Assembly: GCA_022511285.1 (NCBI GenBank)
Contig: JAFLRW010000049.1
Location: forward strand, 1-11,637
Source of the DNA: Duncaniella sp.
GTDB lineage: Bacteria > Bacteroidota > Bacteroidia > Bacteroidales > Muribaculaceae
Length of the DNA stretch: 11,637 bases
Direction of reading: 5' to 3'
Shown here: positions 7,120-11,637 of the stretch, piece after piece
Position numbering within the stretch: position 1 is the stretch's first letter
How the letters are laid out: each line of letters begins with the position of its first letter
Made by a program: the position numbers and the translations under genes
Notes under the pieces: generated by a model
The model's database searches: none
What the model saw: only the letters and a program-made list of their open reading frames with translations
What the model was told of the DNA's origin: nothing

Positions 7120-8196
7120 TCAAAGATACAGGCCAAAGGTGACCACAATCACCATCAGCACAAGATTAAAGAGATTGATGGGGAGCAGATATTTCCACTC
7201 TAACGACAGCAGTTGGTCAATACGCAGACGCGGGAAGGTCCACTTAAACCAAATGATGATAAACGACAGTGCTACAGCCTTGCCGACAAACCATATCACA
7301 GAGGGAATATAATCCATCACCTGATTGAAAGCATCGAGGCCGGGGATATGGAGCGGCATCCAACCTCCAAAAAAGAGGAGCGCTGCCACACCTGAAACGA
7401 TGAAGAGATTGAGATATTCTGCCAGATAGAAGAATCCGAAGTGGATGCCGGAGTATTCCGTGTGGTAGCCGGCCGTCAACTCGCTCTCAGCCTCCGGGAG
7501 GTCAAACGGACCGCGGTTGGTCTCGGCAGTTCCGACTATCATGAATATCACAAAGGCGATGATTGCGGGGATGTGGCCTGAGAAGATGAACCAGAGATGT
7601 TGCTGAGCCATACAGAGCTCGTGGATATTCATAGTGCCTGCAATCACTACCATAGTCACCACACAGAGACCCATAGAGAGTTCATAACTCACCATCTGTG
7701 CACCCGAACGGAGAGCGCCAATGAGAGTAAATTTATTGTTTGACGACCATCCGGCCAACAGAATTCCAAGCACTCCGATGCTCGACACCGCAAGGAGGAA
7801 GAAGATGCCCACATTGAAATTGACTATCTCAATTCCGTTGCCCCACGGCAGTACGGCAAATGCCATCATCGAGGCTATAATGACCAGATAAGGGGCCAGT
7901 GCGAATAGGAATTTATCCGTATGGTTGAGCGAGATAAGCTCCTTGATAAGAATTTTAAACATATCAGCCACGCTCTGCAGCAAACCCCACGGGCCAACAC
8001 GGTTGGGACCGAGACGACACTGGAACGCGGCACAGACCTTGCGTTCAAAAAGGATATAGAAGAGCGCGAGGACAGAGTAGAGGAGCAACAGGCCCACCCC
8101 AATAAGCAGACACTCCAAAGTGACTGCCGCCCACTCGGGGATAAATCCGAGGAGGAAGGTGTGAAACCATGCGGTGCCTACTGATAAGTCTTGCAT
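7120..8196 (-). CDS. nuoH: NADH-quinone oxidoreductase subunit H
   Basis: NuoH is the membrane subunit that joins the peripheral arm of complex I to the proton-pumping arm and forms part of the quinone cavity. The 358-residue product is very hydrophobic, with about eight membrane helices. Family signatures are FERKVCAAFQCRLGPNRVGP at about 50-69 and the acidic loop AETNRGPFDLPEAESEL at 224-240 followed by GYHTEYSG, which lines the quinone site and start of the proton path. The C-terminal RLRIDQLLSLEWKYLLP (324-339) is also typical. It begins 39 bp after nuoCD. In most nuo operons nuoI follows; here atpD follows after 42 bp. Confidence 0.97.
   Translation of the reverse strand: MQDLSVGTAWFHTFLLGFIPEWAAVTLECLLIGVGLLLLYSVLALFYILFERKVCAAFQCRLGPNRVGPWGLLQSVADMFKILIKELISLNHTDKFLFALAPYLVIIASMMAFAVLPWGNGIEIVNFNVGIFFLLAVSSIGVLGILLAGWSSNNKFTLIGALRSGAQMVSYELSMGLCVVTMVVIAGTMNIHELCMAQQHLWFIFSGHIPAIIAFVIFMIVGTAETNRGPFDLPEAESELTAGYHTEYSGIHFGFFYLAEYLNLFIVSGVAALLFFGGWMPLHIPGLDAFNQVMDYIPSVIWFVGKAVALSFIIIWFKWTFPRLRIDQLLSLEWKYLLPINLFNLVLMVIVVTFGLYL
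7121..7148 (-). promoter_or_regulatory. Possible internal promoter for the atp genes
   Basis: On the minus strand the sequence TATCTTTG (7121-7128) is an exact match to the Bacteroidota -7 consensus TAnnTTTG. It overlaps the last two codons and stop of nuoH. A TTG lies 17 bp upstream (7146-7148), slightly closer than the usual 19-21 bp spacing. Initiation would fall near 7110-7116 and give a leader of about 35 nt before atpD. The -7 match is good and well placed, but the -33 match and spacing are weak, so this is tentative. Confidence 0.3.
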
Positions 8197-8235
8197 AATC
8201 GCTATATATAATATATGTGTTTATTGGCTAAAAAT

Positions 8236-9864
8236 TTATCTGTCAATATCAGGGACAATGTAGTCCATCGAGCCGCCTATCGTTATAAGGTCGGCAATCT
8301 TTTCGCCGGCTGTAATATGGTCAACCACAGCGGCGGCCGGCAGACAGGGAGGCGCGAGTTTTAAGCGATAAGGCCTGGTACCGCCATCGCTCTCGAGATA
8401 GAGCCCGAATGTGCCGCGACATCCCTCCACCATCTTAAACCAATGTCCGGCGGGAATCTTAAGCACTTTGGGCACTTTGACAAGATACTCGCCTTCAGGG
8501 ATATTATCGATGAGCTGGGATATAATGCGCGCACTCTGCTCCATTTCGAGAATGCGGAGTTTGAAACGTGCCATAGAGTCACCCTCCGAAAGGACCACCT
8601 CGTCAAACTCCACTTGGTCATAGACGGCATAGGGATGTGTCTTGCGCACATCGCAGGCCCAACCTGATGCACGGCCATTGGGGCCCGTGACGCCCCAAGA
8701 GATGGCGTCCTCGCGGCTGAGCACACCGATTTTCTCCATACGGTCACAAGCTATCACATTGCCGGTAAAAAGCTTATTGTATTCACTTATATTAGCCGGG
8801 AGAACCTCGAGCAGCTTATGCACATCGCTCACAAAATCAGGATGAAGATCCTGCATCACACCGCCTATGCAGGAATAGTTGAATGTCATACGCGCTCCGC
8901 AGGTTTTCTCAAAAATATCGAGTATCTGCTCACGCACACGCAAGGCATAGAAGAGCATTGTGGTTGCTCCAAGGTCCATACAATAGGTGCCGATAAAGAG
9001 ACAGTGGGATGCTATACGCGACAACTCGTCCATAAGCACACGTATGGTCTCAATGCGTTTGTTGACCTTGATTCCGGCAGCTTCTTCGTAGAGCATGCAG
9101 AGACCGTGGTGATAATTCTGGCCTGAGAAATAGTCCAAACGGTCCATAAAGTGGAGTGTCTGCTGGAAAGTGTCCTTCTCGCAGATTTTCTCCACTCCGC
9201 GGTGAATATAACCGAGATAGATATCAATCTTCTTGATAGTCTCGCCGTCGACGGCCGTGCGGAAACGGAGCACACCGTGAGTGGCGGGGTGCTGGGGGCC
9301 AATATTGACCACAAAATCGTCGGGGGAGAAGATTCGATACTGCTCCTTTACAATCTTGCCGTCGCGCTCCACCCAAGCCTCGGTGAAGTCAGTCTGACGC
9401 TCGTTTTCAATCGACACCGGGTTAATTGCGGGGTCCTCGTCATAATCCTTGCGCAGTGGATAACCATTCCAGTCGATATTCAGGAACAGGCGGCGCATAT
9501 CAGGATTATTGATAAAGATGATACCGAAATAGTCGTAGACCTCGCGCTCGTAAACGGTGGCAATATCCCAAAGATCATGGACGGAGTGGATGAACGGCTT
9601 TTCGCGGTCGCCGGTGGCGATGACCTTAACGGCCAAAAGCTCGTTGCGGTCAGTGGCCATCAGATAGTAGACACAACCCAACCCGGCATCAGCCCAATCC
9701 ATACCGACGATGGTGACAAGATAGTCAAACCCTTCGTCGCGTCGCAGCATCTCAGCCACGCTATGCCATTTCTCATCCGACACTGTGAGTTCCAGGCCCG
9801 CATTGCCTTCAGAGAATGTTATCTCAGGGAATAGTTTTGCTATTTTTTCCTGTATGGTCGCCAT
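8236..9864 (-). CDS. nuoCD: NADH-quinone oxidoreductase fused subunits C and D
   Basis: This single 542-residue chain joins two subunits of the peripheral arm of complex I. Residues 1 to about 150 are NuoC (30-kDa subunit), with YEREVYDYFGIIF at 105-117 and NGYPLRKDY at 133-141. After a linker, residues of about 180-542 are NuoD (49-kDa subunit), starting with NIGPQHPATHGVLRFR. The two residues that bind the quinone headgroup in Thermus Nqo4 (His38 and Tyr87) have counterparts here in H196 (THG) and Y245 (RLDY). NuoD ends with the conserved VPDIDR. Compared with Thermus Nqo4 as I recall it, about 25 residues are missing around positions 455-485. The gene lies 35 bp after nuoB and 39 bp before nuoH. 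Confidence 0.97.
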   Translation of the reverse strand: MATIQEKIAKLFPEITFSEGNAGLELTVSDEKWHSVAEMLRRDEGFDYLVTIVGMDWADAGLGCVYYLMATDRNELLAVKVIATGDREKPFIHSVHDLWDIATVYEREVYDYFGIIFINNPDMRRLFLNIDWNGYPLRKDYDEDPAINPVSIENERQTDFTEAWVERDGKIVKEQYRIFSPDDFVVNIGPQHPATHGVLRFRTAVDGETIKKIDIYLGYIHRGVEKICEKDTFQQTLHFMDRLDYFSGQNYHHGLCMLYEEAAGIKVNKRIETIRVLMDELSRIASHCLFIGTYCMDLGATTMLFYALRVREQILDIFEKTCGARMTFNYSCIGGVMQDLHPDFVSDVHKLLEVLPANISEYNKLFTGNVIACDRMEKIGVLSREDAISWGVTGPNGRASGWACDVRKTHPYAVYDQVEFDEVVLSEGDSMARFKLRILEMEQSARIISQLIDNIPEGEYLVKVPKVLKIPAGHWFKMVEGCRGTFGLYLESDGGTRPYRLKLAPPCLPAAAVVDHITAGEKIADLITIGGSMDYIVPDIDR

Positions 9865-9899
9865 TATCTATATAAATAATGTGGTAGGTGTTGTATCAA

Positions 9900-10514
9900 T
9901 TAATTTTCAGTAGTCTCATCAGAAATGGGATGTGAAGCCCAAAACTCTTCCTGGCGCTTCTTACGATTAACACCGCCAAAGAAACGCTCCACCTTAATCT
10001 TGCGCGAGAGCTGCATAATGCCATAAATCATAGCTTCCGGGCGCGGGGGACAACCGGGGACAAACACATCAACCGGCACAATATCCTCAATGCCCATAGC
10101 CACACAATAGCTTTTTTTGAACGGACCTCCCGATATGGCACAACTGCCGCAGGCTATCACATACTTAGGCTCGGCCAGCTGGTCGTAGAGGCGACGGAAC
10201 ACCGGCACCATCCTATGGACGATTGTGCCTGCAACCATCATAAAATCCGCCTGACGGGGCGAGGCGCGCGCCACTTCCCATCCAAATCGCGCCATATCAT
10301 AGCGCGCGGCCCCGAGCGACACAAACTCTATGCCGCAGCAACTGGTGGCAAACGTAAGAGGCCAGATGGAGTTTGACCGCCCCCAGTTGATAAGCTTGTC
10401 AAACGAGCCCACGATGACATTGGTGCCATTATCGCGCAACTCTTTGACGAGACTTTCTATATATTCATTGTCTTTCCACGCCTCATAGGGCATGCCCTTT
10501 GTTGTCACTTCCAT
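9900..10514 (-). CDS. nuoB: NADH-quinone oxidoreductase subunit B
   Basis: NuoB holds the terminal iron-sulfur cluster N2, which passes electrons to quinone at the NuoB-NuoD interface. The start is placed at the ATG at 10514 (MEVTTKGMPYEAW), giving 204 residues. An in-frame start at 10625 exists, but its extra 37 residues are simply nuoA read in another frame and resemble no NuoB. An AAAGGAG motif 7 nt before 10514 supports the choice. Expected N2 ligands are C59 and C60 (TSCCGIEF), C125 (CGSCAISGG) and C155 (PGCPPRPE). C122 is an additional nearby cysteine. The start overlaps the end of nuoA by 10 bp, which suggests translational coupling. Confidence 0.96.
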   Translation of the reverse strand: MEVTTKGMPYEAWKDNEYIESLVKELRDNGTNVIVGSFDKLINWGRSNSIWPLTFATSCCGIEFVSLGAARYDMARFGWEVARASPRQADFMMVAGTIVHRMVPVFRRLYDQLAEPKYVIACGSCAISGGPFKKSYCVAMGIEDIVPVDVFVPGCPPRPEAMIYGIMQLSRKIKVERFFGGVNRKKRQEEFWASHPISDETTEN

Positions 10515-10873
10515 TCGAGAGCTCCTTTCCGCCAGGCATACACAAGCCCAAGCACTATGATTGCAAAGAAAATGGCTATCGCTGTGAGACCGGAGGCGCC
10601 TAACTCGCGGACACGCACCGCCCAAGGATAAAGAAAGACTGTTTCGATGTCAAACATCAAGAAAAGGATGGCAAAAAGGTAGTAACCCACCTTAAAGCGC
10701 GCCATCGACTCTCCTCGCGTAGGGATGCCACACTCGTAGGCCTCACCCTTCTGCGGGTTGTAGGAACTTGGCGATATCAACTTCGCTATAAGCAACGCCG
10801 CAGCCACAAGGGCGGCGCCGGTGAGCAATGCCACAAATGCGAGGGTGACGTTTTGAATCTGCAACGCTATCAT
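10505..10873 (-). CDS. nuoA: NADH-quinone oxidoreductase subunit A
   Basis: NuoA is a small membrane subunit of complex I near the quinone cavity. The product is 122 residues with three predicted membrane helices (about 10-33, 60-84 and 95-115). Signatures are NPQKGEAYECGIPTRGE at about 39-55 in the first loop, FKVGYYLFAILFLMFDIETV at 60-79 and the C-terminal YAWRKGALEWK. I chose the ATG at 10873 because it gives a length close to the family norm. An in-frame GTG at 10888 would add five residues and cannot be excluded. It is the first gene of the block, after the 245-bp region that separates it from gpmI, and its end overlaps nuoB. Confidence 0.95.
   Translation of the reverse strand: MIALQIQNVTLAFVALLTGAALVAAALLIAKLISPSSYNPQKGEAYECGIPTRGESMARFKVGYYLFAILFLMFDIETVFLYPWAVRVRELGASGLTAIAIFFAIIVLGLVYAWRKGALEWK
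10522..10528 (-). promoter_or_regulatory. Shine-Dalgarno motif for nuoB inside nuoA
   Basis: The minus strand reads AAAGGAG here, seven bases before the nuoB ATG at 10514. A strong Shine-Dalgarno motif is uncommon at starts in this window and in Bacteroidota generally. It helps decide the nuoB start and fits a coupled start within the end of nuoA. Confidence 0.6.
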
Positions 10874-10898
10874 AAGTTGATTTGTCACTTTTATTTAC

Positions 10899-10912
10899 AC
10901 GCTAATTAGCGT
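10899..10912 (-). repeat. 14-bp perfect palindrome before nuoA
   Basis: ACGCTAATTAGCGT is identical to its own reverse complement. It ends 10 bp upstream of the possible GTG start of nuoA and 25 bp upstream of the ATG. As DNA it could be an operator for a dimeric regulator. As RNA it could fold into a 5-bp stem with an AAUU loop near the ribosome-binding region. It is not a motif I recognise (not Rex, FNR or similar). Confidence 0.5.
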
Positions 10913-10929
10913 TATTTCAATCCATTACG

Positions 10930-10959
10930 CCTCTACACTCCGATTCCGGAGCTTAGAGG
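10930..10959 (-). repeat. Inverted repeat / leader hairpin upstream of nuoA
   Basis: On the minus strand, CCTCTA and TAGAGG arms (6 bp) enclose a 2x2 internal loop, a 5-bp CTCCG/CGGAG stem and a GAAT loop. It lies just downstream of the predicted nuoA promoter, so it would be in the 5' untranslated leader. No T-tract follows, so it does not look like a terminator. It may be a transcript-stabilising or regulatory hairpin, or an operator; the role is unknown. Confidence 0.45.
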
Positions 10960-10974
10960 GCACATTTGATGATG

Positions 10975-10982
10975 CAAATTTA
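10975..10982 (-). promoter_or_regulatory. Predicted nuoA promoter, -7 element
   Basis: TAAATTTG on the minus strand matches the Bacteroidota -7 consensus TAnnTTTG exactly. It is followed by about 100 nt of non-coding leader before nuoA and preceded by AT-rich sequence up to about 11060. No good TTTG is found at the -33 spacing (GTGG occupies that place). Transcription would begin near 10965-10970. It is the only exact match I found in the intergenic region on this strand. Confidence 0.45.
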
Positions 10983-11075
10983 GTGAAATTTCTCCAATTA
11001 TCCACTCCTTTTCTACAATTCATTTTATAGATTTTTTACAAAATTTCCATTTATTACCCACATAGTCACAGCAAG

Positions 11076-11109
11076 CCCCGCCTCTCTGCCACTATGCAAA
11101 AAGGCGGGG
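11076..11109 (-). terminator. Hairpin after gpmI, probable terminator
   Basis: Starting 24 nt after the gpmI stop, the minus-strand RNA can form a 14-bp stem (CCCCGCCUUUUUGC with GCAGAGAGGCGGGG, including two G-U pairs) and a 6-nt loop (AUAGUG). The G-U positions make the hairpin better on the minus strand than on the plus strand, where they become mismatches, in keeping with its belonging to gpmI. The sequence after the stem is not U-rich, so intrinsic termination is likely but not certain. Confidence 0.5.
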
Positions 11110-11133
11110 TCTATGATGTTTGCGGGTTTAGGC

Positions 11134-11637
11134 TTAGTCAATCAGCGCTTTGCCTGTCATCTCAGCAGGCTGCGGCAGGCCCATAATTTTGAGAATAGTC
11201 GGGGCCACATCGGCCAAGCGTCCGGCACTGACAGTAGCATCTTTGCGTTCTGTGACATAGATGCAAGGCACAGGATTGAGCGAGTGGGCAGTGTTAGGAG
11301 TTCCGTCAGGATTAATGGCGTTGTCGGCATTGCCGTGGTCAGCAATTATCAGCGCCTCATATCCTGCCTCCTTGGCGGCCTCGACAGTGGCGTGGACACA
11401 TTCATTAACAGCCTTAACAGCCTTGCAGATGGCCTCATACACTCCGGTGTGACCCACCATATCGCCGTTGGCATAGTTGACCACGATGAAGTCATATTTA
11501 TTCTCCTTAATAGCTTCCACAAGTTTATCCTTCACCTCATAGGCACTCATCTCAGGCTTGAGGTCGTAAGTGGCCACCTTTGGCGAAGCAACAAGAATGC
11601 GTTCCTCCCCTTTGTAAGGCTCTTCGCGGCCACCGTT
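11134..11637 (-). CDS. gpmI: 2,3-bisphosphoglycerate-independent phosphoglycerate mutase, C-terminal part
   Basis: This glycolytic enzyme interconverts 3- and 2-phosphoglycerate with two manganese ions. Only the last 167 residues are present; the frame stays open to the right edge with NGGREEPYKGEERILV, a conserved internal region, so the true start lies outside. The metal ligands known from the Geobacillus enzyme (D403, H407, D444, H445, H462) match D and H in ANGDMVGHTG, D and H in IIADHGNADNA, and H in NTAHSLNPVP. The C-terminus (LADVAPTILKIMGLPQPAEMTGKALI) is typical, so the active site appears intact. A valine GTG at 11577 lies inside the frame and is not a real start. A hairpin follows the stop, so gpmI is probably not part of the nuo-atp unit. 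Confidence 0.96.
   Translation of the reverse strand, partial: NGGREEPYKGEERILVASPKVATYDLKPEMSAYEVKDKLVEAIKENKYDFIVVNYANGDMVGHTGVYEAICKAVKAVNECVHATVEAAKEAGYEALIIADHGNADNAINPDGTPNTAHSLNPVPCIYVTERKDATVSAGRLADVAPTILKIMGLPQPAEMTGKALID

Larger units (their letters stand above)
10889..11133 (-). other. Intergenic region between gpmI and nuoA
   Basis: This is the only substantial non-coding stretch in the window. From right to left it holds the gpmI hairpin, an AT-rich section (about 10980-11065), the predicted nuoA -7 element, the leader hairpin, the 14-bp palindrome, and an A-rich segment before nuoA. I saw no convincing short gene or RNA gene in it. Confidence 0.7.

Noticed and set aside
9151..9834. 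227-codon plus-strand open frame opposite nuoCD
   Set aside because: It is antisense to clearly conserved NuoC/NuoD coding sequence; the open frame follows from the codon bias of the real gene.
10515..10625. 37-residue N-terminal extension of NuoB
   Set aside because: It overlaps nuoA coding sequence in another frame, does not look like NuoB, and a Shine-Dalgarno motif supports the internal ATG at 10514.
1..11637. Mobile elements, CRISPR arrays, tRNA or rRNA genes
   Set aside because: I saw no transposase, terminal repeats, regularly spaced repeats or RNA gene signatures; almost the whole window is conserved coding sequence.

Overview
The window looks like a chromosomal segment from a member of the Bacteroidota, most likely order Bacteroidales. 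Four things point there. The ATP synthase genes run atpD-atpC-atpB-atpE-atpF-atpH-atpA-atpG, with the beta and epsilon genes first. The a subunit carries a signal peptide and a long extra N-terminal domain. NuoC and NuoD are fused. Exact TAnnTTTG -7 elements, the Bacteroidota type, sit where promoters are expected, and most starts lack a Shine-Dalgarno motif. The family cannot be fixed from sequence alone; moderate GC content would fit a Muribaculaceae-like genome (inference).

Every gene is on the minus strand, so the reading order is right to left. At the right edge lies the 3' end of gpmI (glycolytic phosphoglycerate mutase), followed by a GC-rich hairpin that probably terminates it. A 245-bp intergenic region holds a predicted promoter and two small inverted repeats. 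From there a tightly packed block runs to the left edge: nuoA, nuoB, nuoCD, nuoH, then directly atpD, atpC, atpB, atpE, atpF, atpH, atpA, atpG, and finally 17 codons of a further gene whose N-terminus resembles NuoI. The gaps range from a 10-bp overlap to 68 bp, and none contains a convincing terminator.

Functionally this is an energy-conversion locus. The nuo genes encode part of the proton-pumping NADH-quinone oxidoreductase (complex I). The atp genes encode all eight F1Fo ATP synthase subunits, which make ATP from the gradient that complex I builds. Ion-binding residues in the c subunit look proton-type rather than sodium-type.

The most notable feature is the architecture. The complete atp cluster appears to sit inside the nuo cluster, between nuoH and a probable nuoI, so complex I and ATP synthase may be co-transcribed. 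A second predicted promoter at the end of nuoH could give the atp genes their own transcript. I saw no mobile element, CRISPR array, tRNA or rRNA.
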